A DNA stretch of 64,000 bases from assembly GCA_945877315.1 (NCBI GenBank), contig CAMCRP010000001.1, positions 1 to 64,000 on the forward strand, read 5' to 3'. A model generated the notes under the pieces. That model had not been told where the DNA came from and made no database searches. It was given only the letters and a program-made list of their open reading frames with translations. Below, one piece after another: positions 19,641 through 28,190 of the stretch (positions are counted from its first letter, which is position 1; each line of letters begins with the position of its first letter). The stretch comes from an uncultured Ruminococcus sp. GTDB lineage: Bacteria > Bacillota > Clostridia > Oscillospirales > Ruminococcaceae. A program made the position numbers and the translations under genes.

Positions 19641-20378
19641 TTACGGTATAAAATCACCCTGCTGTCCGACCTTATTTGTGCAATTCGCAGAATTTGTTTC
19701 CGACTGTCTAAGCTTCATTTTACGCCAGCTGACAAAGCCGTAAAGGTCATTTACGAAAAACACGACAAAGCAGACCGTTACCGACAGATAGGAAATATCC
19801 GTCATTGCAGCAAATATCCACATTATAATAAGTACAAGGTCGTTGAGGGCATAGGCAGCCGAAAAATACGCCGTCCGCCGAAATGTCAGGTACGCCGCCG
19901 CAAAGCTGGTCGCCACCGAAACGGTGCTTGGAATAAGGTTAGCCGTCCCAAAGGCTTTCAGTATAAAGTAAAACAGGACGGTCACAGCGGCAGTCAGGAG
20001 CATCATAAAGCCGATTTCACGGCGGCTGATGCTGTTTACCTTGACCTCGGCTTTGTTGCCGTTATAGGGGTTTTTCAGCCATGAAACAAGGGAAAGGGCT
20101 GCCATGGGAGCGGTCATTCCAAGATAGGTCACCATTTCTCCGTAATAGGCGAATTTATAGGAGATGACGCCGTACATTCCGCTGAAAATTATAATAAGCA
20201 GCTGTCCCACGGGATTGCCCTTTGCGCAGAAAATCAGTGAGGTAACGCCTGTCAGCGAGGCGGCAAGGGTCAGAAAATTTTGCCTGTCGAAGATGCAGAA
20301 CATTATAATGATAAGCCCCGCCGAGCCGCACCAGAGCAGCTTTTCAAGGGTGGTGAAATATGCGAAGAGTGACTTCAT
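19641..20378 (-). CDS. pnuC: PnuC family vitamin transporter (nicotinamide riboside type)
   Basis: The 245-residue protein has about seven to eight membrane helices and the PnuC-like features GNPVGQLLIIIFSGMYGVISYKFAYYGEM and NDLVLIIMWIFAAMTDISYLSV. PnuC carriers move nicotinamide riboside or related vitamins by facilitated diffusion, trapped by later phosphorylation. The start has AAGGAA 9 bases upstream and its own promoter at 20415-20443, so it is likely monocistronic. Without an adjacent kinase or riboswitch the exact vitamin (NR, thiamine, riboflavin) is unproved. Confidence 0.85.
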   Translation of the reverse strand: MKSLFAYFTTLEKLLWCGSAGLIIIMFCIFDRQNFLTLAASLTGVTSLIFCAKGNPVGQLLIIIFSGMYGVISYKFAYYGEMVTYLGMTAPMAALSLVSWLKNPYNGNKAEVKVNSISRREIGFMMLLTAAVTVLFYFILKAFGTANLIPSTVSVATSFAAAYLTFRRTAYFSAAYALNDLVLIIMWIFAAMTDISYLSVTVCFVVFFVNDLYGFVSWRKMKLRQSETNSANCTNKVGQQGDFIP

Positions 20379-20414
20379 TTGATGGGGTTCCTTCCGTTTG
20401 TCCGTATCTATAAA

Positions 20415-20443
20415 ATTATATCAGACAGCGGGTAAAAAGTCAA
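20415..20443 (-). promoter_or_regulatory. SigA-type promoter of pnuC
   Basis: TTGACT (20438-20443) and TATAAT (20415-20420) on the minus strand with 17 bp between. Confidence 0.8.
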
Positions 20444-20466
20444 CTTTTTAGGGACAAAAAAACGTT

Positions 20467-20500
20467 ATGAAAGTGGAAAGTGAAAAGTGAAAAGTGGAGT
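20467..20500 (+). repeat. AAGTGRA-type dispersed repeat, copy 2
   Basis: Starts ATGAAAGTGGAAAGTGAAAA and continues as AAGTGRA heptads; single arm between pnuC and spoIIE. Confidence 0.65.
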
Positions 20501-20562
20501 AGTGAGCGGTGGGAGATGTGCCGAAATTCGTCAGTTTTAAATCGGGTGTTTTCGGATAAAAA

Positions 20563-20588
20563 TGTGCCTTCCACCACCGAAAGGCACA
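20563..20588 (-). terminator. Terminator of spoIIE
   Basis: TGTGCCTT (20563-20570) pairs with AAGGCACA (20581-20588); on the minus strand the stem is followed by TTTTTATC. Confidence 0.75.
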
Positions 20589-20594
20589 CATATT

Positions 20595-22886
20595 TCAATA
20601 CAAAAAAATCACCGCTACCGTAACATCATCTGCCGGCTTGCCGTTTACCGTGGGGACAAGCTCGCATATCCTCCGGGCGGCGGTCTGAGCGGAAACGCCT
20701 TCCTTTCGGCAGAGGGCAAGGGTGTCCTTCACCTTCGGATAGACCTCCTCGGGGACGCCGTCTGTCATCATCAGCACTGTATCTCCCGCCGAAAGATGAA
20801 AGCTTCTTTCCTCGCAGAACACCTCGGGTATTATCCCCAGGGGCGGGGTGCAGGCGGACAGCTCGGTGAACCCGCTTTTTGTCATCACAGACGTAAACGC
20901 TGCACCGTACTTGAAAAGCCGTGCTTCTCCGCTGAACAGGTCAACGCTGAAAATGTCTGCTGTTGCGAAGATCTCCTGCTCCGATTTTGTCAGCAGAATG
21001 GAGTTTGTGTAAGCCGCCGCCGCCTTCGGGGGGATCCCCAGACGAACCAGTCTTGACAGGAGAGATACGGTCATGCTGCTTTCCACTGCCGCTTCTTCTC
21101 CGCTGCCCATTCCGTCGGAGAGGATAGCCCACAGTCTGCCCGAACCGTCGTAAAAGCATTTTGAATTGTCCCCCGAAAGGGCTTCACGTCCGCTGAGAGA
21201 TGCTGTTCCGAAATCGGCGGCAATGTCCGTAAGGCTTGTGCAGGCTATCCGCAGACGGTTGTCAAATTTTATTATCTCCGCAGCTTCTGTTTCCGTGCCG
21301 AGGACATTTGACAGGGCTTCGGAAATGGTGTTCGGTTCGATTTCGGGGAGTGCTTTGCAGTATGCTTCTATGTATAGCTGCCCGTGATCTCCCGAATAAA
21401 CGGCTGCCGACAGATCTTCCGCACCCATATCCGAAAGGACTTTTTCCGCCGCCGCAGATAATTCCTTGCAAATCTGTCCTTTATAAGCGGACAGTTCGGA
21501 ATATCCCGAAAAGGAATCCGCCGACGCTTTTATAGCCGAGCAGACGGTAAGGCGCATGGCTTCAAGCTTGCGTCTTTCGTTTCTGATACGGTTAAGGCGG
21601 CGGAGGGCAACGCAGAAGTATTCGGCAATTTCCTCCCGATGGCGGCAGTCGGAAAAGCCCTTCGGCAGCTCCGACGCAGTAATGTAACCTTTATCCGAAG
21701 CAATATTTTCCGCACGGCGAAAGTCATCGCTTCTTCCCATAGATACAGCGTGGCGGCAAATCTCACGGCAGCGGCAGTTTTTGCATACCGCCTTGCAAAC
21801 CTCTGAAGACAGCTCATAAACGGGAATTCTCCTTTCAAATATCCTTGCGGCGGCTGCTGAATCCTCCGCTGCGGAATTCAGTGCCGACGATATGGCCTCC
21901 ATGGCAAAACGGCTTGTCCTGTCCGTACTTCGGGAGGAGAAAGAAAACATTCCCGTCCACAGCCTTTCGGGGATAACTATGTACGCCGCCAGACCTATGG
22001 ACGAGGACATTATAAATCCCGACGAAGCCGCAGGAAATCCCAGAAGAGCAAGCACCGCCGACATGGTGAACAGCCCCGCCGCCGAGGACGCAAACCGTCC
22101 CTTCGGGGACATAAGACCCATTGCCGCACAGCCCATACAGGCAGCCGCAGCCAGCTTTGCACCGCCGCCCCCCGCTTCGGAGATCCCCGAGAGTATGAGG
22201 GAAAAGGACGAGAGTATTCCCGCCGCCGTGCCGCCCCGAAGTCTGCCGATACCCGACGCTCCTCCGCAAACCGCTATGAGCAGAAAAATGCCGAAATTAA
22301 AGGACATTTCCGAGAAAAATGAGATGACCGCCGCCGAAAGCAGGGAGCAGGCGACGGCGCAGGAAATGCCCATGCTGTCCCCGCAAAACATCTGTCTGCC
22401 CGATAAAAATGCGCTGTGTGCCGTTCGGAAGAAGAACGCCGCCCCGCCGCACACAAGGCTTCTGAACACCGCCGCAGCCGCCGATACTGCGGACATTCCC
22501 GAAAGCAATCCCGTGAAAATTGCGGCGGCAAGGTAAGCCGTTCCCGCAGTCAGGGCTGTCCCGCTTCGGGAACGGCAGGCGGGGAGCATTGCCCTTGCGG
22601 CGGTTATGAGCAGGAGTGTGATAAGCTCTGCCAGCCGTTCGTTGAATTTTTGGCTGATGATAGCCGAAAGCGACGCCCCAACAAACGCCGCTCCCGCCGA
22701 ATAGGGCGACAGACACCCGCAAAATGCGGCACAAAGCGGCACCTTTCCGCAGGCAAGCTCGGCGTTCGACAAAACTATCCCCGCCGAAAAGGACAGGGCG
22801 ATTCCCAAAGAAAAGGCGGTTCCCGAGCGCACGGGGGATTTTTCGGTATCGGGCAAAGCTGTTTCTGTTACTGCACGAACGTTCAT
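20595..22886 (-). CDS. spoIIE: Stage II sporulation protein E, PP2C-type phosphatase
   Basis: The 763-residue protein has a hydrophobic N-terminal half of about ten membrane helices (residues about 25-300, Ala/Gly/Ser rich), a middle region with a Cys cluster (VCKAVCKNCRCREIC), and a C-terminal PP2C domain with metal-binding LSDGMGSGEEAA, MMTDGVPEE and a final DDVTVAVIF. In sporulating Firmicutes SpoIIE sits at the polar septum and dephosphorylates SpoIIAA to activate sigma F in the forespore. Start ATG 22886 has AAAGGAC upstream; the longer in-frame extension has none. Its presence suggests a sporulation-competent ancestor. Promoter structure is unusual (see 22933-22966). Confidence 0.93.
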   Translation of the reverse strand: MNVRAVTETALPDTEKSPVRSGTAFSLGIALSFSAGIVLSNAELACGKVPLCAAFCGCLSPYSAGAAFVGASLSAIISQKFNERLAELITLLLITAARAMLPACRSRSGTALTAGTAYLAAAIFTGLLSGMSAVSAAAAVFRSLVCGGAAFFFRTAHSAFLSGRQMFCGDSMGISCAVACSLLSAAVISFFSEMSFNFGIFLLIAVCGGASGIGRLRGGTAAGILSSFSLILSGISEAGGGGAKLAAAACMGCAAMGLMSPKGRFASSAAGLFTMSAVLALLGFPAASSGFIMSSSIGLAAYIVIPERLWTGMFSFSSRSTDRTSRFAMEAISSALNSAAEDSAAAARIFERRIPVYELSSEVCKAVCKNCRCREICRHAVSMGRSDDFRRAENIASDKGYITASELPKGFSDCRHREEIAEYFCVALRRLNRIRNERRKLEAMRLTVCSAIKASADSFSGYSELSAYKGQICKELSAAAEKVLSDMGAEDLSAAVYSGDHGQLYIEAYCKALPEIEPNTISEALSNVLGTETEAAEIIKFDNRLRIACTSLTDIAADFGTASLSGREALSGDNSKCFYDGSGRLWAILSDGMGSGEEAAVESSMTVSLLSRLVRLGIPPKAAAAYTNSILLTKSEQEIFATADIFSVDLFSGEARLFKYGAAFTSVMTKSGFTELSACTPPLGIIPEVFCEERSFHLSAGDTVLMMTDGVPEEVYPKVKDTLALCRKEGVSAQTAARRICELVPTVNGKPADDVTVAVIFLY

Positions 22887-22932
22887 ATTTTCAAGTCCTT
22901 TCTTTTGACGTGTTCCGTTTCTATATGAAAAT

Positions 22933-22966
22933 ATTATAACATTCGCAAACAGGAAAAATTTGTCAA
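22933..22966 (-). promoter_or_regulatory. spoIIE promoter with 22-bp spacer, Spo0A-type
   Basis: TTGACA (22961-22966) and TATAAT (22933-22938) on the minus strand are both perfect yet 22 bp apart. Bacillus spoIIE and spoIIG promoters have just this over-long 21-22 bp spacing and need Spo0A-P. TTTGTCAA, close to the 0A box TTTGTCGAA, overlaps the -35, and TTTGCGAA lies in the spacer. Confidence 0.65.
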
Positions 22967-23045
22967 TCTGTGATATTTGGAAATATTTTCCGTGAAGGCG
23001 CAAAAAAATTACATTCACCCGCAAAACGAATAAATGTTACTGTTT

Positions 23046-23090
23046 AATGTGAAGAGTGAGAAGTGGAAAGTGAAAAGTGGAAAGTGAATT
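23046..23090 (+). repeat. AAGTGRA-type dispersed repeat, copy 3 (left arm)
   Basis: Begins AATGTGAAGAGTGAGAAGTG and ends AAAGTGAATT. It faces two minus-oriented arms at 23171-23235, with a GC hairpin between. Confidence 0.75.
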
Positions 23091-23110
23091 TAACAAAATC
23101 CTCATAAATC

Positions 23111-23141
23111 GGCGTCCCCCCGCCTGCGGCGGGGCAACGCC
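23111..23141. repeat. GC-rich two-tier hairpin between repeat arms
   Basis: GGCGT/ACGCC (23111-23115, 23137-23141) encloses CCCCGCC-TGC-GGCGGGG (23118-23134). It is the centre of the inverted AAGTGRA arms, looks like a dispersed palindromic repeat and encodes nothing. Confidence 0.7.
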
Positions 23142-23170
23142 TACATAGATACGTCACTCAGGCAACAAAA

Positions 23171-23235
23171 AATTCCACTTTTCACTTTGCACTTTGCACA
23201 TTCAATTAAAAATTCCACTTTCCACTTTCCACATT
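23171..23235 (-). repeat. AAGTGRA-type dispersed repeat, copies 4 and 5 (right arms)
   Basis: Two minus-oriented arms, 23171-23202 and 23211-23235, each running from AATGTG to GGAATT on the minus strand with AAGTG heptads inside. The second touches the stop of the histidine kinase gene. Confidence 0.75.
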
Positions 23236-24193
23236 ATGACTGTATTCGCCAGTCAAACTCTGCACCGCCGTTTGGAGAATTCCTAGCTTGAAGGCTGCCG
23301 TTTTGCGAAACAACGACAGACCGTGCAAAGGCAAGCCCTATGCCGAAGCCGTTCTTTTGGTTGTCGTGGCAGAACCGTTCAAAAATGTGGGGCAGCATTT
23401 CTTCGGGAAATCCGCTGCCCGTGTCGGTGACGGTTATCCCCGTATAGAGCGGGTTTTCATACGCACGGACGGTTATTATGCCGCCCTCGGGAGTATGCTC
23501 CATGCAGTTTTTGAGGATATTTGTCAGGGCTTCGGTGCAGTATCTCAGGTCGGCGGTGAAGTGCGGTTCGCCCTCAATTTCGGTTTTCAGAGTGATGCCT
23601 TTCAGCTCCAATGAAATGGCGATAGGTTCGGCGGCGTCACGTATGAGCTGGGCGGCGGAAATGTCCTGTTTAAGAAATGTGACTGCGCCCGCCTCCATTC
23701 GGGAGATGTTCAAAAGCGTTTCCAAGATCCATTTCATTTGGGACAGCAGAGAGGTCATTTCACGGATATGCTTTACCCGTTCGGTCTGCGTCAGCTGCGG
23801 GTCACGGAGCATTTCCAGAAGCAGCATTACAGAGGTAAGGGGCGTTCGCAGCTGATGGGACATATCCTCAAGAGCGATTTTCATAGCCGCCTTTTCGCCC
23901 TTTAGAGCGGAGTTTTGTTCCCGCAGTCGGATAGTCATTTTGTGTATTTCCGAGGACAAAATGCTCAGCTCGCCCTCCCGAAAATCGTCGAAATTTACCG
24001 ATTCTGCGCCGTGGAGAATTTTGTCTATCTCGTCGCAGAGATGCAGTATTGTTTCGACACGTTTTTTCTCGGAGGAATGCCGTATTGTCATCATAATTAT
24101 GACGGTAACAAGCATTACTATCGCCGCTTTTATACTGAAAATTGTGCATATTATCACGCCGACAGCTGCGGTCAAAATCTCGGCTTTTTTCAT
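23234..24193 (-). CDS. Sensor histidine kinase
   Basis: A 319-residue kinase with two closely spaced N-terminal membrane helices (about 5-40) and almost no outer loop, a linker, HisKA box with the phospho-acceptor in DMSHQLRTPLTSV, and a HATPase domain with N box NILKNCMEHTPEGG, G1 DTGSGFPEE, F box HIFERF and G2 GFGIGLAFA. Lack of a sensing loop is typical of intramembrane-sensing kinases that monitor a neighbouring ABC transporter. Its ATG overlaps the stop of the response regulator gene by 4 bases, and an exporter lies divergently at 25014-27978. Confidence 0.9.
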   Translation of the reverse strand: MKKAEILTAAVGVIICTIFSIKAAIVMLVTVIIMMTIRHSSEKKRVETILHLCDEIDKILHGAESVNFDDFREGELSILSSEIHKMTIRLREQNSALKGEKAAMKIALEDMSHQLRTPLTSVMLLLEMLRDPQLTQTERVKHIREMTSLLSQMKWILETLLNISRMEAGAVTFLKQDISAAQLIRDAAEPIAISLELKGITLKTEIEGEPHFTADLRYCTEALTNILKNCMEHTPEGGIITVRAYENPLYTGITVTDTGSGFPEEMLPHIFERFCHDNQKNGFGIGLAFARSVVVSQNGSLQARNSPNGGAEFDWRIQS

Positions 24194-24867
24194 TCGTCCA
24201 CCGCCTTATATCCCAGACCTCGGACGGTTTTCAGAATTTCGGGGTTTTGGGGGTCGTCCTCTATCTTGTCACGAAGGCGTTTTATGTAGACATTCAGGGT
24301 ATTATCCCCGATAAATTCCCCCGAAAATGTCCAAAGCTCGTCCGCCAAACGGTCACGGCTGAGGACTGCGCCCTTGTTGGACAGAAACAGCAGAAGCAGC
24401 CTATATTCCAGCGCAGACAGGAAAACCTCTTTGCCGTTTTTGGTGACAAGCCCTTTGGACGGGTCGGCGGTTATGCTGCGGCATTTTAGCAGCTTCGGCG
24501 TTTCGGGGGTGCGTCTGCGGAGGACGTTTTGTATTCTCGCCACCAGCTCACGTGGACGGAAGGGTTTGCTGATATAGTCATCTCCTCCCACCTCAAACCC
24601 CGCAACGGTGCAGCTTTCCTCGGCAGACGCTGTGAGGAAAATGACGGGCACTTGGGAAAATTCCCGAATCGCCTTGCAGAGGGAAAAGCCGTTGCCGTCC
24701 CCCAAGGTCAGGTCAAGGAGAATGCAGTCAAAGCTGTCGGACAAAAACAGCTGCATTCCCGCACGCTGTCCCGAGCCGTGTTTTACGGAAAATCCCTCGG
24801 CGGTGAGAAATTGCGTCAGGTTTCGGGCAAGGGCTTCGTCGTCCTCAACCAGTAATATTGAAGGCAT
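24190..24867 (-). CDS. OmpR/PhoB-type response regulator
   Basis: The 225-residue regulator has a receiver domain (acidic pocket VEDDE, phospho-Asp in DCILLDLTLGDG, TASAEE, Lys in ISKPFRP) and a C-terminal winged helix (SALEYRLLLLFLSNKGAVLSR, NVYIKRLRDKIEDD, VRGLGYKA). Translationally coupled with the kinase downstream. By position it should control the divergent ABC transporter genes, probably in response to an antimicrobial or surface stress. Confidence 0.92.
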   Translation of the reverse strand: MPSILLVEDDEALARNLTQFLTAEGFSVKHGSGQRAGMQLFLSDSFDCILLDLTLGDGNGFSLCKAIREFSQVPVIFLTASAEESCTVAGFEVGGDDYISKPFRPRELVARIQNVLRRRTPETPKLLKCRSITADPSKGLVTKNGKEVFLSALEYRLLLLFLSNKGAVLSRDRLADELWTFSGEFIGDNTLNVYIKRLRDKIEDDPQNPEILKTVRGLGYKAVDE

Positions 24868-25013
24868 TTTTATCGCTCCTTATTTTTGTTACTGTAATTA
24901 TAGCACAAACGGGAAATTATTTCAATATTCAGCCTGATTATTACTATATTGTAAGATAAGAGAAATGAAATTGTTATTCGGATATGTTATAATAATGTCA
25001 AAGGAAAGGGGCA

Positions 25014-25721
25014 ATGACGATGGAACTTCTTAGAATAGAAAATCTCTGCAAGACCTACGGCAAGGGTGAAAATGAGGTAAAAGCTTTGGACAATGTTTCC
25101 TTTACCGTCCCAAAGGGGCAGATGGCTGCGGTGGTGGGACCTTCGGGTTCGGGAAAATCCACGCTTTTGCACATTCTGGGCGGGGTTGACCGTCCCACAA
25201 GCGGAAAGGTTTATCTGGACGGTCAGGACGTTTTTGCTCAGAATGCGAAAAATCTGGCTATTTTTCGCCGCAGACAGGTGGGACTTATCTATCAGTTTTA
25301 CAACCTTATCCCCGTTTTGAATGCGGAGGAAAATATCACGCTTCCAGTAATAATGGACGGCAGAAAGCCCGATGCGAAGCAGCTTGAAGGGCTTCTTGAA
25401 ATGCTTGGCATTAAGGAAAGGCGTTTACATCTCCCGTCCCAGCTTTCGGGGGGACAGCAGCAGAGAGTTTCTATCGGACGTGCGTTGTTTACATCTCCGG
25501 GAGTTATCCTTGCGGACGAGCCTACGGGAAATCTTGACAGCAAAAGCAGTGCGGAGATAATCGAGCTTCTCCGAAAGTCCAACAGAGAGCTGAATCAGAC
25601 CATGCTCATTATTACTCATGATGAAAATATCGCCCTGAAATGCGACAGGATAATCACCATATCCGACGGAAAAATTACCGCCGACAGGCTGACGGGACAG
25701 GGGGGAGTGCAGAATGTTTGA
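25014..25721 (+). CDS. ABC transporter ATP-binding protein (MacB/LolD type)
   Basis: The 235-residue ATPase has Walker [11 protein letters not shown]-loop [14 protein letters not shown], signature [10 protein letters not shown], Walker [12 protein letters not shown] and the switch His in IITHDENIA. It belongs to the group that drives FtsX-like permeases (MacB, LolD, BceA), which often expel or sense antimicrobial peptides. A TATAAT box lies at 24988-24993 without a clear -35, fitting activator dependence; AAAGGAAAGGGG precedes the ATG. It overlaps the permease gene by 8 bases. Confidence 0.92.
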   Translation: MTMELLRIENLCKTYGKGENEVKALDNVSFTVPKGQMAAVVGPSGSGKSTLLHILGGVDRPTSGKVYLDGQDVFAQNAKNLAIFRRRQVGLIYQFYNLIPVLNAEENITLPVIMDGRKPDAKQLEGLLEMLGIKERRLHLPSQLSGGQQQRVSIGRALFTSPGVILADEPTGNLDSKSSAEIIELLRKSNRELNQTMLIITHDENIALKCDRIITISDGKITADRLTGQGGVQNV

Positions 25722-27978
25722 ACGGTTAATGGCAAGGCGTTACATAACCGAGCAGAAACGCCATTCGGTGCTGACCGTTTTCAGCATTGCCGCCGCACTT
25801 TCCCTGATGACGCTGCTGTTCACCTGCCTTTCCACAGGCTTGAAGATAGCACGGGACGTTAGCTTTGATATGCAGCCAAGTCACCTTGAAATAGTCGGTC
25901 TGACCGATGAACAGATAGGCATTGTCACGGAATTTGTGGGCGATTTGGGAAACATTACCCTTGTTGAGGAAAAGGGCGAAAAGACGGCGCATATTATGTT
26001 TACCGAATATATCGGAGAAAATATATCCGTATATGCCGAAAAGCTTTCGGAGAAAATGGGTCCTGTCCGTGAGATTAATATCAATTCGCAGCTGGTTTTT
26101 TCGGATATGATAGACCTTAATTCAAGGGCGGATTTTGCTATACTGTTTTCCTTGTTCTTTGTGGTGGTGCTGTTTTTTGCGCTGATGCTCAGGCTGGTTA
26201 TAGATACGGCGTTTGAGATAAGCTCAAAGGAGCTGGAGCGGCAGTTCGGCGTTTTGCAGTCTGTGGGAGCAACGCCTTCTCAGATAGTGAAAATTATAAC
26301 GCTGGAGGGGCTTATGCTGTCCGCTGCGGGGATTCCGTTGGGACTTGTTCTGGGGACGGGATTCGGCTACTGCATTTATCGGGCGGTGCTTTCGTCGGGA
26401 ATTGCCAAGCTGTATCTCACTTCCGAAAAGATAAACGAGCTGATACATTTTCACGTTGACCCGCTGTATCTTGCAATGGCGGCGGTGACGGGGCTTATTT
26501 GGGTACTGTTATCCGCTTACGGAACGGGAATGAGAGTTGTAAAAATGTCCCCCATTCAAGCAATAAGCAATCGGTCGAACACCGTTAAAAAGGTGAAAAG
26601 GCATTCGCTGTTCGGCATGATTTTCGGCTGGAAGGGGAAGATGGCTGCACGGAACAATTACCGTCAGCCCAAGCGGTTTGTAATAACCGTTCTGTCCCTG
26701 ACACTTTCCATAACCCTGTTTTCGGCAATGAATGTTATTACGGATATTTTTGAAGAGAGCCTGACGGAATTGTCCATGGTGGAATATTTTCAGAGCGACA
26801 TAGATTTAAAATACGAGGGCTATTCCGAGGACAGTACACCTTACCGAGAGGTTATGTCACAGCTGAAAAATTCGGGATATTTCAGCAGCGTTACCACAGA
26901 TATCTGGCGTGTGGGCTGGAAAAAGGCAGCCGATAATATCGATTATTATGTTGATCTCATGTACTATGCCCCCGATGAATATGCAAAGCTGTTTGACGGA
27001 AAGCCTCCCGTTTCCTATGACGAGCTGACGGAAAGCGGCGGATATTGTCTGCTTGTTCCCGAGAAGGAATATAAATTTGCGGGGCGTGTGGGGGAGATCT
27101 CAGTGGGCGATGTCCTTGCACTTGATATAGTAAAGAACCTTATCATATTTCCTGATGAATACAATGGATATACGACCGAAGAAAAGCAAGGTCTTATGCC
27201 TGTTTTGGACGATGACAGAAACACCGTGTACTATGTTAAGCATGGCGAAAGCACCTGCGATTTTAAGGTGACTGCAAGCGGAACGGCGGAGAAGCCCTAT
27301 GCCGATTTTTACAAGTCCTATTCCATGCACGAGGACGAGGGAATGCCTGTGCAGTACGTTCTGATGGTGGGCACGCTGGACACCTATTACAGCACATTCG
27401 CTGATAATTCCGACCTACTCAGAAGCATCGGCTTTAACTGCAACGTGGCAGAGGATTGCTACATTTCGGCAGTGGATTTTATCGGAAGCATTCCCGAGCT
27501 GGAAATAGATTTTGACAATTTTGAGATCAGGCGGCAGATAAACACGGTAATTACTGCCGTGAGGATATTCTTTGTTTCCGATATTGTTCTGTTTTCGCTT
27601 ATTGCCCTTGTGAATATGGTAAATATCCTGTCAACAAGTGTGCTGAACCGCCGCAGCGAGCTGGCTTCCATGCAGTGCATAGGCATGACGGACGGACAGC
27701 TTTACGGTATGACGCTTATTGAGTGCTTGCAGTATGCACTGTCGGCGGCGGTGCTTTCGGCGATCGCCTGTACGCTGCTGATTTACGGCACCGAGCAGCT
27801 TATGGGGTATATGCAGGTGACGGAATATTCCCATTTGGTGCCCGATTATTTTGCACCTGTTCCGAAGATAATTATTGCATCTGTTACAGCGTTTGCGGTG
27901 GCGGTTTGTTCGTCCTTTATCCCGCTTATGTATATGCAGAAAAAACCGCTTGTGGAAATGATAAGAAAGGTCGATTAG
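25714..27978 (+). CDS. ABC transporter permease with two FtsX domains
   Basis: The 754-residue protein is built as two similar halves. Each has one membrane helix, an outer domain, then three helices with an FtsX signature (LERQFGVLQSVGATPSQIVKII in the first half, SELASMQCIGMTDGQLYGM in the second). The second outer domain (about 350-605) is large, as in exporters that bind bulky peptides. Together with the ATPase upstream and the divergent kinase/regulator it forms a self-sensing efflux or detoxification unit. Substrate unknown. Confidence 0.88.
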   Translation: MFERLMARRYITEQKRHSVLTVFSIAAALSLMTLLFTCLSTGLKIARDVSFDMQPSHLEIVGLTDEQIGIVTEFVGDLGNITLVEEKGEKTAHIMFTEYIGENISVYAEKLSEKMGPVREININSQLVFSDMIDLNSRADFAILFSLFFVVVLFFALMLRLVIDTAFEISSKELERQFGVLQSVGATPSQIVKIITLEGLMLSAAGIPLGLVLGTGFGYCIYRAVLSSGIAKLYLTSEKINELIHFHVDPLYLAMAAVTGLIWVLLSAYGTGMRVVKMSPIQAISNRSNTVKKVKRHSLFGMIFGWKGKMAARNNYRQPKRFVITVLSLTLSITLFSAMNVITDIFEESLTELSMVEYFQSDIDLKYEGYSEDSTPYREVMSQLKNSGYFSSVTTDIWRVGWKKAADNIDYYVDLMYYAPDEYAKLFDGKPPVSYDELTESGGYCLLVPEKEYKFAGRVGEISVGDVLALDIVKNLIIFPDEYNGYTTEEKQGLMPVLDDDRNTVYYVKHGESTCDFKVTASGTAEKPYADFYKSYSMHEDEGMPVQYVLMVGTLDTYYSTFADNSDLLRSIGFNCNVAEDCYISAVDFIGSIPELEIDFDNFEIRRQINTVITAVRIFFVSDIVLFSLIALVNMVNILSTSVLNRRSELASMQCIGMTDGQLYGMTLIECLQYALSAAVLSAIACTLLIYGTEQLMGYMQVTEYSHLVPDYFAPVPKIIIASVTAFAVAVCSSFIPLMYMQKKPLVEMIRKVD

Positions 27979-27982
27979 GCAA

Positions 27983-28014
27983 AATGTGAAAAGTGGAAAG
28001 TGAAAAGTGGAATT
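27983..28014 (+). repeat. AAGTGRA-type dispersed repeat, copy 6 (left arm)
   Basis: Runs from AATGTGAAAAGTGGAAAGTG to GTGGAATT and is followed by TGCTCAGTTATGA, the 13-mer also found next to copy 1 at 9410. Confidence 0.75.
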
Positions 28015-28048
28015 GTAAGTGCTCAGTTATGAATGAATAAATATTGAT

Positions 28049-28091
28049 AAATGGGTGTACTCTTTGCTATCTGCGGGAAGTACACCCATTT
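28049..28091. terminator. Hairpin between convergent permease and GH26 genes
   Basis: AAATGGGTGTAC (28049-28060) pairs perfectly with GTACACCCATTT (28080-28091). Flanks are A/T-rich rather than pure T-runs, so termination is likely but not certain. It lies at the centre of facing AAGTGRA arms. Confidence 0.6.
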
Positions 28092-28135
28092 AATTACGTT
28101 ATAGAAATTCAAGATAAAGTGAGTGTTTCACTAAT

Positions 28136-28190
28136 AACTTCACTTTCCACTTTTCACTCTTCACATTTTTCTTACTCCACTTTTCACATT
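28136..28190 (-). repeat. AAGTGRA-type dispersed repeat, copies 7 and 8 (right arms)
   Basis: Minus-oriented arms at 28136-28167 and 28174-28190, both starting AATGTGAA on the minus strand; they face copy 6. Confidence 0.7.

Noticed and set aside
20379..20466. NAD+ or thiamine riboswitch in front of pnuC
   Set aside because: The leader from the promoter at 20415 to the start is under 40 bases, too short for a known aptamer.
9466..28190. CRISPR array suggested by repeated short strings
   Set aside because: The units are heptads without unique spacers of constant length and no cas genes are near.
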